A stretch of 6,018 bases of DNA, taken from the NCBI GenBank assembly GCA_937897645.1, contig CALCNV010000128.1:1-6018 (forward strand). Direction: 5' to 3'. Shown in pieces: positions 1-5,580 of the stretch. This DNA is from an uncultured Lysobacteraceae bacterium. GTDB lineage: Bacteria; Pseudomonadota; Gammaproteobacteria; Xanthomonadales; Xanthomonadaceae. The position numbers and the translations under genes are program-made. Numbering within the stretch: the stretch's first letter is position 1; each line of letters opens with the position of its first letter. The notes beneath the pieces are model-generated. The model saw only the letters and a program-made list of their open reading frames with translations. It was not told the origin of the DNA and searched no databases.

Positions 1-34
1 CGGGCGGCGGGCGGCGGGCTTGAGCCCGCCCTAT
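1..34 (-). repeat. REP-like GC hairpin with short tandem repeat
   Basis: A stem-loop with arms GGCGGGC (13-19) and GCCCGCC (24-30) and a TTGA loop lies about 30 bases past the amidohydrolase stop. On the minus strand the stem is directly preceded by ATAG, a one-base variant of the GTAG head seen on the REP elements near 2507-2611. Bases 1-19 are a 7-base tandem repeat, CGGGCGG, in about 2.7 copies. No T-run follows the stem on either strand, so I prefer a REP-type repeat over a rho-independent terminator, although it could still end or protect the amidohydrolase mRNA. The window edge may cut the element. Confidence 0.5.
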
Positions 35-49
35 GCGGCTTATGGTTGT

Positions 50-63
50 TGAGCGTTCGCTCA
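50..63 (-). other. Inverted repeat overlapping the amidohydrolase stop codon
   Basis: TGAGCG-TT-CGCTCA is a perfect inverted repeat whose minus-strand first triplet is the TGA stop of the amidohydrolase gene. It could fold as a 5-bp stem with a GAAC tetraloop at the mRNA 3' end. No T-run follows, so it is not a standard terminator. Confidence 0.4.
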
Positions 64-1485
64 GGGAACCGTGTTCTTGTAGATGCGGCCGTCCTTGAGG
101 ATGACGCGGAAGTTCTGCTGCGGGTTCGCAATGAGTGAAATATCCGCCAGCGGATCGCCCTGCACCAGCAGCAGGTCGGCAATCGCGTCCTCTTCCACCA
201 CGCCCAACTTACCGGGATACGGGTTGCGCTTCCCGGCCAGGGCGAGTAATTCGGCGTTCTTGCTGGTGGCCATGATCAGGGCTTCGGCAGGCGTGTACCA
301 CTGGGTCAACGTGGTCAGCAGTTGGCCCTGGCGACGCGCGAGCGCGGCGGAAAACAGCACGTCGGTGCCGAAGGCCGTCTTGAGTTTGTATTTCTTCGCC
401 AGCTGGTAGGCGCGGTCGGTGCCGGCCAGTACTTCCAGGCCACGCGTGTGCTCGCTGGAGCCAACCGGGAAGGCCTGGAGCAACTCGTCCGGCAACGGCT
501 GTATGCTCAGCCAGATGCCTTTGTCCGCCATCAGCTTTGCGGTGGCGTCATCCATCAGGTTGCCGTGCTCGATGCACTGCACGCCCGCTTCGATGGCGCG
601 CTCGATGGCCTGCGGCGTGTAGGCATGCGCGGTGACGTAGGTGCCCCAGTTGTTGGCGGCTTCCACGGCGGCGCGCAGTTCTTCCAGGGTGAAGGTGGCG
701 ACATCCAGCGGGCTGTGCGGGGAAGACACACCACCACCCGCCGTAAGCTTGATCTGCGACGCGCCCTGCATCAGTTGTTCGCGGACACGCGCGCGCACTT
801 CATCCGGGCTGTCGGCAATCATGGTGTCGCCCATGGCTTCGGTATGGGCCATGGGTGCGCCCAGCGTGCGCGGCAATTCGAGCCGGCTGCGGAAATCGCC
901 GTGGCCACCGGTGACGCTGATGATGGCGCCGGAGGGATAGATGCGCGGGCCAGCCTGCCAGCCTTCATCGATCGCCTGTTTCAGGCCGAACGAAGCGCCG
1001 CCCAGGTCGCGCACGGTGGTGAAGCCGCGCTGCAGGGTGTCGGAGGCTTCGGCACCGGCCATGAGGTTCAGGTAGCCGGCCGTCGATGACATGGCCACGG
1101 CGATGTTGGGCCGCACGGCCATGGTGTGCCAATGCATGTCGATCAGGCCGGGCATCAGCGTGCGGCCGGTGCCGTCGATGACGGTGGTGCCGGCTTCGGT
1201 GGCGATGTCGGATTCGCTGATCTGGGCGATGCGGTTGCCGCGAACGAGTACGTTGCGGGCGGGCTGCAGGTCGGGATCGACGCCGTTGAAGATGCGGACG
1301 TTGCGGAACAGGACAGTCGGTGGTGGCGTCGATGCCGTCGATGCGGGTGCTGCTGAAGTGTCAGCAGCGGATTGGGCCACTTCGGGAGTCGCGACGACTT
1401 TGCTGTCGGTGGCTTGCGTGGATTTGTTCCCACAGCCGGCCAGGAAAGCCACGCCAAGAAGAAGCAGTACGTTGAGCGAGCGCAT
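61..1485 (-). CDS. Amidohydrolase-family lipoprotein (COG1228-like metal-dependent hydrolase)
   Basis: This encodes a predicted periplasmic or outer-membrane-anchored metal-dependent amidohydrolase of 474 residues, close in type to the imidazolonepropionase/Xaa-Pro dipeptidase-like branch. The substrate is not evident. The chosen ATG at 1483-1485 gives a classic lipoprotein signal: MRS, a hydrophobic core, then lipobox LAGC with the lipidated Cys at residue 18 and Gly at +2, which favours outer-membrane sorting. An ATG 9 codons upstream (1512) is open but puts polar residues before the signal. An Ala/Ser/Thr/Pro-rich linker (about 31-57) leads into the TIM-barrel domain. The metal-site residues are all present: HWH (118, 120), Lys246 in IKLTAGGG (the usual carboxylated Lys position), His287 in TAHAY, His307 in EHG and Asp375 in FGTD. 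The C-terminal GDPLADI and ILKDGRI segments are typical of the closing beta-sandwich. The catalytic set is complete, so the enzyme should be active. The gene appears monocistronic, about 300 bases after the GlcG-like gene. Confidence 0.9.
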   Translation of the reverse strand: MRSLNVLLLLGVAFLAGCGNKSTQATDSKVVATPEVAQSAADTSAAPASTASTPPPTVLFRNVRIFNGVDPDLQPARNVLVRGNRIAQISESDIATEAGTTVIDGTGRTLMPGLIDMHWHTMAVRPNIAVAMSSTAGYLNLMAGAEASDTLQRGFTTVRDLGGASFGLKQAIDEGWQAGPRIYPSGAIISVTGGHGDFRSRLELPRTLGAPMAHTEAMGDTMIADSPDEVRARVREQLMQGASQIKLTAGGGVSSPHSPLDVATFTLEELRAAVEAANNWGTYVTAHAYTPQAIERAIEAGVQCIEHGNLMDDATAKLMADKGIWLSIQPLPDELLQAFPVGSSEHTRGLEVLAGTDRAYQLAKKYKLKTAFGTDVLFSAALARRQGQLLTTLTQWYTPAEALIMATSKNAELLALAGKRNPYPGKLGVVEEDAIADLLLVQGDPLADISLIANPQQNFRVILKDGRIYKNTVP

Positions 1486-1487
1486 GT

Positions 1488-1504
1488 CCAACCCCCAAGG
1501 TTGG
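1488..1504 (-). promoter_or_regulatory. Hairpin at the amidohydrolase ribosome-binding site
   Basis: On the minus strand CCAACC and GGTTGG form a perfect 6-bp stem with a TTGGG loop, ending two bases before the chosen ATG. The only purine-rich ribosome-binding candidate, a run of five G, lies in the loop and 3' arm, so folding would partly hide it. This is seen in the sequence. A regulatory role is inference. Confidence 0.35.
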
Positions 1505-1637
1505 TTACGCATCCCGCAGCGCTAATGGCGCCATGGAATGCAAACGAAAGTGTTCATTGATCCAGCACCGACATGCTGGCGTGTTCCGCAACCCGCCCAA
1601 GCGCCGGGAAGTCGGAATGGTGAGTTTAGGCAACGGG

Positions 1638-1650
1638 TGACAGGCTGTCA
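1638..1650. promoter_or_regulatory. Candidate operator palindrome
   Basis: TGACAG-G-CTGTCA is a perfect dyad with a single central base, about 150 bases upstream of the amidohydrolase start. Its size and symmetry fit a site for a dimeric regulator. No regulator gene is in the window and I cannot assign a family. Confidence 0.25.
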
Positions 1651-1791
1651 TTCGCTGGATGGCTGCAAACTGGTGCGTGGTTGGCAGATCCATGCAGCGC
1701 ATTGCCGGTTCCGTTCATTGGAACCCGCTTTCGCAGGATGTGGTGAGCGCAGCGAACGGCATCAATCGCGAGACCGACCACACGAACGATG

Positions 1792-2277
1792 CTACGGGTT
1801 CTTGGGCTCCGGGCGCGAAACCATCAGACCCGCCGCCGCTGCCGCTCTGGTTCCGCAGTCGGCATCGAACGCTGATGACGCACCGGAAACGCCAATCCCG
1901 CCGATCGCCGTGCCGTCACGCGTAAAGAGGGGCACACCGCCTTCCATCGTTGCAATCATCGGTGCCGTCGGCGTGTTCCATGTAGCGGTGTCGCGTGTCG
2001 AACTCCGGTAGACCGCGGCAGAGCGTCCCTTCCACTGTGCCAAGGCAGCAGCCGCCGGCGAGGCACCATGGTTGGAGAAGCTGATCAAGTCGCCACCGCC
2101 GTCGAAAACTGCAACGGCGACTGTTTCGCCAGCCTGTTCGGCATTGGCCAGGCAATGGTCGCGGATCGCGTCCGCTGTCTTGAAGTCGAGGAACGGCCGC
2201 ATCGACTGCGCCTGCAATCCCGCACTCGCGAATAGGGTGGCAATGGCGACAAAGCCAGCGGAAACCATCGATGCCAT
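1792..2277 (-). CDS. Exported GlcG/HbpS-family (DUF336) heme-binding-like protein
   Basis: This is a 161-residue protein of the GlcG/HbpS family (PF03928 type). Family members are small alpha/beta proteins, some of which bind heme or sense redox state. The function of most is unknown. The ATG at 2275-2277 is preceded by GGAG with 6-base spacing. A TTG four codons upstream overlaps that site and is rejected. Residues 1-23 are a Sec-type signal peptide with a hydrophobic core and likely cleavage after LQA, so the mature protein should be periplasmic. Family hallmarks are AVAVFDGGGDLI (54-65), EGGVP (112-116) and GGIGVSG (126-132). The length matches secreted members of the family. There is no glycolate-oxidase operon around it, so a glc pathway role is unsupported. 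The gene stands alone downstream of a repeat-rich region. Two Cys (42 and 141) could pair in the periplasm, which is inference. Confidence 0.85.
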   Translation of the reverse strand: MASMVSAGFVAIATLFASAGLQAQSMRPFLDFKTADAIRDHCLANAEQAGETVAVAVFDGGGDLISFSNHGASPAAAALAQWKGRSAAVYRSSTRDTATWNTPTAPMIATMEGGVPLFTRDGTAIGGIGVSGASSAFDADCGTRAAAAAGLMVSRPEPKNP

Positions 2278-2376
2278 CCTGCTCTCCAATTGTTGGTCTT
2301 GTGACGTAGCCCGGCCAGAGCATAGCGGCTTTCAACAGCGAAACTTGCTCTGAGCTTTTCGCACAGGATCAAAAGC

Positions 2377-2398
2377 ATCCGAGCAAGCTCGGATCTAC
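2377..2398 (-). repeat. SMAG-like REP element (GTAG head plus perfect hairpin)
   Basis: On the minus strand GTAG (2398-2395) is followed directly by ATCCGAGC-TT-GCTCGGAT, a perfect 8-bp inverted repeat. A GTAG tetranucleotide abutting an imperfect or perfect palindrome defines REP elements of the Stenotrophomonas SMAG type, which are mobilised by REP-associated tyrosine transposases (RAYT/TnpA_REP). The head-plus-stem structure is seen directly. Repetition elsewhere in the genome is inferred. Confidence 0.7.
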
Positions 2399-2421
2399 AA
2401 AGACAGGTAGACCAGCTTTTG

Positions 2422-2459
2422 CCTCCTCCCTTGCGAAGCAGGGGAGGATTGAGGAGGGG
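2422..2459. repeat. CCTCCC/GGGGAGG hairpin, probable intergenic repeat
   Basis: Arms 2425-2434 and 2438-2447 pair over 10 bp with one wobble and a GAA loop. A second purine block, GAGGAGGGG (2451-2459), could compete for the CCTCCTCCC arm (2422-2430), giving two mutually exclusive folds. There is no T-run on either strand. It sits between the other repeats, and its form resembles dispersed intergenic hairpins of xanthomonads. No second copy is in this window. Confidence 0.45.
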
Positions 2460-2506
2460 TGCCTTTGATCTTGATGTTGCTTCTACCTCTACCTAGGGAA
2501 ACCAAC

Positions 2507-2611
2507 GTAGGGCGGAAACGCCACAGGCGATTCCGCCGAATGTGGTGGACAGATGAGACCGCCTCAACTTGGGCACATGCGGCGGAATCCGCTGCGCGGG
2601 TTCCGCCCTAC
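2507..2611. repeat. REPIN/BIME-like pair of inverted GTAG-headed REP elements
   Basis: The left copy (2507-2537, plus strand) is GTAG followed directly by arm GGCGGAA, an inner CGCC/GGCG stem, and closing arm TTCCGCC. The right copy (2611-2581, minus strand) has the same GTAG head and the same GGCGGAA/TTCCGCC outer stem, with a different inner stem (CCGC/GCGG). The copies face each other across 43 bases (2538-2580). The outer stems are identical and the inner stems differ but still pair, so base pairing is conserved while sequence changes. This is the expected architecture of a REPIN moved by a RAYT transposase. No RAYT gene is in the window. Confidence 0.8.
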
Positions 2612-2711
2612 GCGGGCTGGCAATGGCCGTGGGCGTGGGCGGTACCGCAGCGGTTCCGCTGGTCGCACCAGAATCGTTAGTGATGATGATCTAGGTTTGA
2701 CCTTCGGAACT

Positions 2712-3569
2712 CTATGAATCAAGCCTGAGCTTTGTAGGGGGCTTATTCCTCCAATTAGAGACTATCGCAGCGCTAATGAGTCCGAAGAAGACCGTAAATA
2801 GCAATCCTTTGAGCACGATAGCAATGTTTATCTTTCCACGAACAACCTCTGGGGCGCTGGGTTCTTCGCTAACGATGTAAGGGATATTGTCGAGGAAGTA
2901 ATCTGGAAAGAATCCTGCGAGGGCATACGCAATTCCAAATAGAGTCGCAAGGAACACACCCAGCGCGAAGGCGCGACCAATCCATCTTCTGATGCCGCTT
3001 TTGTTGCTTTTCTCAGGCATTCTTCCCATCGGCGGAAAATTTGGAATCTCACTAATTCCGCCTTGAGAACTAATCTTCCCTCTCATCCCTTTAATTGTTC
3101 CTCTGAGGCTAGAGTTGCTGACAACTGCCGTATGAAGAATGGAAATAGTCGCGCCATCATACGGATCAAGAAAATCAAACTTCAGAAGTAGATTGTTGCC
3201 ATTTTTTTCAATGGATATGAGATTCGCTGCGCGAGTTGTGCGGTCTACATTTAACGCAAGGAAAGCTGCGTTTTCTGGCAGCTGCCACCGAAAAGGATCG
3301 GCTCCCGAAACATCATTTCCATCTATTGTTTCGGTGCCAGAGTTCCAGAATCTGATTACGGTACGGGTTACTTGTGGAACAACGTCCCCCCCATATCTAA
3401 CTTCAAGCAAGTTCTCTTCTTCGCTGATCCGTGGGTCTATGACGATGGTGTCGGAACTCTGATAGCTAATTCGCCGATGATTTTTCTGCAAACGGTGGAA
3501 CACATAAGTCACTAGACAGCCAAGTATGAAAAGCACTAGCGGGTGCTGGACGGCGGTCATGATGTTCAT
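2712..3569 (-). CDS. Hypothetical membrane protein with three predicted helices, low-GC gene
   Basis: I do not recognise this 285-residue protein. It has an N-terminal transmembrane helix (about 10-25) followed by a basic stretch (HRLQKNHRR). A beta-rich soluble domain follows (about 36-165), including FWNSGTETIDGNDV and ILHTAVV, then a Pro/Gly linker. A C-terminal helical hairpin (about 199-221 and 248-271) is flanked by basic residues (RRWIGR before, NWRNKPPTK after) with an acidic loop between. The positive-inside rule puts the soluble domain and C-terminus in the cytoplasm. An in-frame TGA three codons upstream fixes the start at the ATG of 3569 or a second ATG at 3560. The best ribosome-binding candidate, GGGGAG, is unusually far (13 bases). 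Base composition is near 45-48% GC in sampled stretches, against well over 60% in the neighbouring genes, which suggests horizontal acquisition. The gene lies alone beside tRNA-Val, downstream of its terminator. Function is unknown. Confidence 0.75.
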   Translation of the reverse strand: MNIMTAVQHPLVLFILGCLVTYVFHRLQKNHRRISYQSSDTIVIDPRISEEENLLEVRYGGDVVPQVTRTVIRFWNSGTETIDGNDVSGADPFRWQLPENAAFLALNVDRTTRAANLISIEKNGNNLLLKFDFLDPYDGATISILHTAVVSNSSLRGTIKGMRGKISSQGGISEIPNFPPMGRMPEKSNKSGIRRWIGRAFALGVFLATLFGIAYALAGFFPDYFLDNIPYIVSEEPSAPEVVRGKINIAIVLKGLLFTVFFGLISAAIVSNWRNKPPTKLRLDS

Positions 3570-3708
3570 GTCTGTTCAAATTCTCCCCAGTTTCTTGCAG
3601 CTTAGAGCAAGTATCGGACAGGCACAGGGCGGCAGACTTCCGAAAAGGCCAGCTGTTGTCTATCTACAATTGAGTTTCTATTGCCATTGCTCCCGCCATG
3701 CTCCCATG
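3570..3708. other. Upstream region of the low-GC membrane protein gene
   Basis: These bases lie between the tRNA-Val terminator and the membrane protein start and must contain that gene's promoter. A weak -10-like GATACT is visible on the minus strand, but no matching -35 stands at the right spacing. I see no repeat of the tRNA-Val 3' end here or further left, so there is no direct att-site evidence for tRNA-targeted integration. Confidence 0.35.
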
Positions 3709-3732
3709 AAAAAACCGGCACTAGGCCGGTTT
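3709..3732 (-). terminator. Rho-independent terminator of tRNA-Val
   Basis: On the minus strand AAACCGGC and GCCGGTTT form a perfect 8-bp stem (3732-3725 with 3719-3712) around a 5-base loop, and the 3' arm runs into six consecutive T. It begins about 30 bases after the tRNA 3' end and isolates the tRNA from the membrane protein gene. Confidence 0.9.
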
Positions 3733-3764
3733 CGTCGCAAACACCTAATTTTCTAGGATTCTCT

Positions 3765-3839
3765 TGGTGGGCGGTGCAGGGTTCGAACCTGCGACCCTTG
3801 CCGTGTGAAGGCAATGCTCTACCGCTGAGCTAACCGCCC
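3765..3839 (-). tRNA. tRNA-Val(CAC)
   Basis: The gene is 75 bases long including an encoded CCA. The acceptor stem is GGGCGGT/ACCGCCC with discriminator A. The anticodon arm is TTGCC-TTCACAC-GGCAA, giving anticodon CAC, which reads the valine codon GUG. The T arm is GCAGG-TTCGAAC-CCTGC. All arms pair fully. It has its own promoter (3858-3893) and terminator (3709-3732), so it is a single-gene transcription unit downstream of the glutamate-synthase-like gene. Confidence 0.97.
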
Positions 3840-3857
3840 GAAACTGGGGTCAATCGG

Positions 3858-3893
3858 GCCGCAAATGGTAAAGGTCGAAGCCATTTTGGTCAA
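3858..3893 (-). promoter_or_regulatory. Sigma70-type promoter of tRNA-Val
   Basis: TTGACC (3893-3888) and TACCAT (3870-3865) are separated by exactly 17 bases on the minus strand. Transcription would start near 3858, about 20 bases before the mature tRNA 5' end. The stretch after the -10 is G+C-rich (GCGGCCCG), a discriminator type associated with ppGpp-dependent stringent control of stable RNA promoters. The site lies within the 76 bases between the preceding gene's stop and the tRNA. Confidence 0.65.
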
Positions 3894-3915
3894 ACCCGGC
3901 CTTCCCCTGCCCCGC

Positions 3916-5538
3916 CTAGCGCGACTTGCTCTCCCGCAAAGCGGCCACCCGCGCCGGCGGCGCGAACGAATCACTGCGCGCCTCCGCCCAGAACCCGCGG
4001 AATACCGCATGCGACGGCACCCGGTCCAGCAACTCCCCCGGCTCCAGGTAGTTGTACAGCGCCGCCAGCGAACGCACCTCCACCGCCGACACCCGCCGCA
4101 GGATGTGTTCCGGCCCCAACTGGCGCGGATGCTCCAGCCCCGCCGCACCCAGCAGGTCACGCAGCGCCTTCAGCGTATTGTCGTGGTACTGCTGCACCCG
4201 CACCGACTTGTCGGCCACGTCCAAGTGCTGCCAGCGCCGCGGATTCTGCGTGGCCACGCCGGTCGGGCACTTGTCGTTGTGGCAACTCTGCGCCTGGATG
4301 CAGCCCAGCGCGAACATGAAACCGCGACCCGCATTGCACCAGTCCGCGCCCATCGCCATGGTCCGCACCAGGTCGAACGCACTGGTGATGCGCCCCGCCG
4401 CGCCAATGCGGATGCGCTCGCGCAGGTCCAGCCCGATCAGCGTGTTGTGCACCAGCATCAGCGCCTCGTGCATGGGCACGCCCACGTGGTCGATGAACTC
4501 CGCCGGCGCCGCGCCGGTGCCGCCTTCCGCGCCGTCCACCACGATGAAGTCCGGCAGGATGCCCGTCTCGTGCATGGCCTTGGCAATGCCGAACCATTCC
4601 CATGGATGGCCGATGGCCAGCTTGAACCCCGTCGGCTTGCCGCCGGAGAGCTCGCGCAGGCGCGCCACGAACTGCAGCAGTTCCACCGGCGTGGAGAACG
4701 CCGAGTGCCGCGCCGGCGACACGCAGTCCACGCCCATCGGCACGCCGCGCGTGGCCGAGATTTCCGCACTGACCTTGGCCGCCGGCAACACGCCGCCATG
4801 GCCAGGCTTGGCGCCCTGCGACAGCTTGATCTCGATCATCTTCACTTGCGGCGTAGCGGCATTCTCCGCGAAACGCGCCTCGCTGAAACTACCGTCGTCG
4901 TTGCGGCAGCCGAAGTAACCGGAGCCGATTTCCCAGACAAGATCACCGCCAGGTTCACGGTGGTACGGCGAAATGGAGCCCTCGCCGGTGTCGTGGTAGA
5001 AACCGCCACGCTTGGCGCCTGCATTGAGCGCGCGGATGGCATTGGCCGACAGCGAGCCGAAACTCATCGCCGAAATATTGAACACGCTGGCCGAATACGG
5101 CTGCGCGGATTCGCTGCCGATGGTGATGCGGAAATCGTGTGATTCCAGGTGCAAGGGCGCCATCGAATGGTTCAGCCATTCGTAGTCAAGGCTGTACACG
5201 CCCTGCTGGCTGCCAAACGGCACCACGTCGTTGACGCCCTTGGCACGCTGGTAGACCAGCGCGCGCTGCTGGCGCGAAAACGGCACCTCGGCGGTGTCGC
5301 CTTCGATGAAGTACTGGCGCATCTCCGGGCCCACGGACTCCAGCCCGTAGCGGAAGTGCGCAAGGATGGGATAGTTGCGGCGCAAGGTGCTGCGCTTCTG
5401 CAGCATGTCCACGGTGCCCAGCAGCGCCAGCCCGCCAAACACCACCACGCCCCAGCCCCACGCCGGCCACCGCAGCACCAGCAGCAACGACAGCACGGTC
5501 ATCGCGATGCTCAATCCATAGGCCAGGTAGCGGCTCAT
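3916..5538 (-). CDS. Membrane-anchored FMN-binding glutamate-synthase-family protein
   Basis: This 540-residue protein matches the FMN/Fe-S synthase domain of glutamate synthase (COG0069, GltB2-like) without the glutaminase domain or the GltB C-terminal beta-helix domain. Residues 4-24 and 27-43 form two membrane helices that anchor it. Family motifs follow in order: AMSFGSLS (157-164), DTGEGSISPYH (183-193), KLSQGAKPGHGG (238-249), GVDCVSP (269-275), VVDGAEGGTGAAP (333-345) and GADWCNAGRG (397-406). Cys413, Cys419 and Cys424 have the C-x5-C-x4-C spacing of the glutamate synthase 3Fe-4S cluster. In true glutamate synthase this domain makes glutamate from 2-oxoglutarate and channelled ammonia. 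Here the ammonia source and electron donor are missing (no gltD or glutaminase nearby), so the real substrate is unknown. AGGA lies 5 bases before the ATG. The gene starts 42 bases after tRNA-Leu with no terminator between, so it is probably transcribed with the tRNA operon or from a promoter inside it. Confidence 0.93.
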   Translation of the reverse strand: MSRYLAYGLSIAMTVLSLLLVLRWPAWGWGVVVFGGLALLGTVDMLQKRSTLRRNYPILAHFRYGLESVGPEMRQYFIEGDTAEVPFSRQQRALVYQRAKGVNDVVPFGSQQGVYSLDYEWLNHSMAPLHLESHDFRITIGSESAQPYSASVFNISAMSFGSLSANAIRALNAGAKRGGFYHDTGEGSISPYHREPGGDLVWEIGSGYFGCRNDDGSFSEARFAENAATPQVKMIEIKLSQGAKPGHGGVLPAAKVSAEISATRGVPMGVDCVSPARHSAFSTPVELLQFVARLRELSGGKPTGFKLAIGHPWEWFGIAKAMHETGILPDFIVVDGAEGGTGAAPAEFIDHVGVPMHEALMLVHNTLIGLDLRERIRIGAAGRITSAFDLVRTMAMGADWCNAGRGFMFALGCIQAQSCHNDKCPTGVATQNPRRWQHLDVADKSVRVQQYHDNTLKALRDLLGAAGLEHPRQLGPEHILRRVSAVEVRSLAALYNYLEPGELLDRVPSHAVFRGFWAEARSDSFAPPARVAALRESKSR

Positions 5539-5580
5539 TGCGGTCCTCGCGTGGTGTCAGGCCGTCCCGAAGGCTGGCAG

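Larger units (their letters stand above)
1486..1791. other. Intergenic region between GlcG-like and amidohydrolase genes
   Basis: This 306-base stretch has no credible gene. It should hold the amidohydrolase promoter, but I find no convincing -35/-10 pair on the minus strand. It contains several small inverted repeats: CCAGCA/TGCTGG (1562-1579), the odd palindrome TGACAG-G-CTGTCA (1638-1650), and GGTTCC/GGAACC with a 7-base loop (1707-1725). The last lies 67 bases past the GlcG-like stop but has no T-run. Short open frames crossing the region show no start signal or protein-like composition. Confidence 0.5.
2278..2711. other. Repeat-rich gene-free region
   Basis: These 434 bases separate the low-GC membrane protein gene from the GlcG-like gene and hold no credible coding sequence. 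Four stem-loop elements occupy 2377-2611 (listed separately). Two small dyads, GCGGTACCGC (2639-2648) and AGCGG-TT-CCGCT (2649-2660), lie 50-70 bases past the stop of the upstream gene but lack T-runs, so no standard terminator is visible. The bases next to 2277 should carry the GlcG-like promoter, but I cannot identify a convincing -35/-10 pair. Confidence 0.6.

Noticed and set aside
322..1089. Plus-strand open frame (255 codons) opposite the amidohydrolase gene
   Set aside because: Its composition is that of an antisense frame of a high-GC gene and it has no recognisable domain or ribosome-binding site. The minus strand encodes a complete amidohydrolase.
1486..1512. Upstream ATG at 1512 as the amidohydrolase start
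   Set aside because: It adds nine polar or mixed residues before a textbook lipoprotein signal that begins at the ATG of 1485.
1538..2011. Plus-strand open frame crossing the intergenic region into the GlcG-like gene
   Set aside because: It overlaps a well-supported minus-strand gene and shows no conserved motif or start signal.
2278..2289. TTG start four codons upstream of the GlcG-like ATG
   Set aside because: It overlaps the GGAG ribosome-binding site that is correctly spaced for the ATG at 2277.
2377..2660. CRISPR-like array made of the clustered repeats
   Set aside because: The repeats are of different families and in inverted orientation, with no regular direct repeat and spacer pattern and no cas genes.
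3706..3756. Short plus-strand peptide beginning MKKPALGRF
   Set aside because: It coincides with the tRNA-Val terminator, whose hairpin and A-run explain the sequence.
3843..3856. A second TTGACC close to the tRNA-Val 5' end as a -35 box
   Set aside because: It is only a few bases from the mature tRNA, leaving no room for a -10 box and start site before it.
3865..5142. Long plus-strand open frame (425 codons) opposite the glutamate-synthase-like gene
   Set aside because: The predicted protein is Arg/His-rich with no domain signal, a typical antisense shadow of a high-GC gene. The minus-strand frame carries all the conserved motifs.
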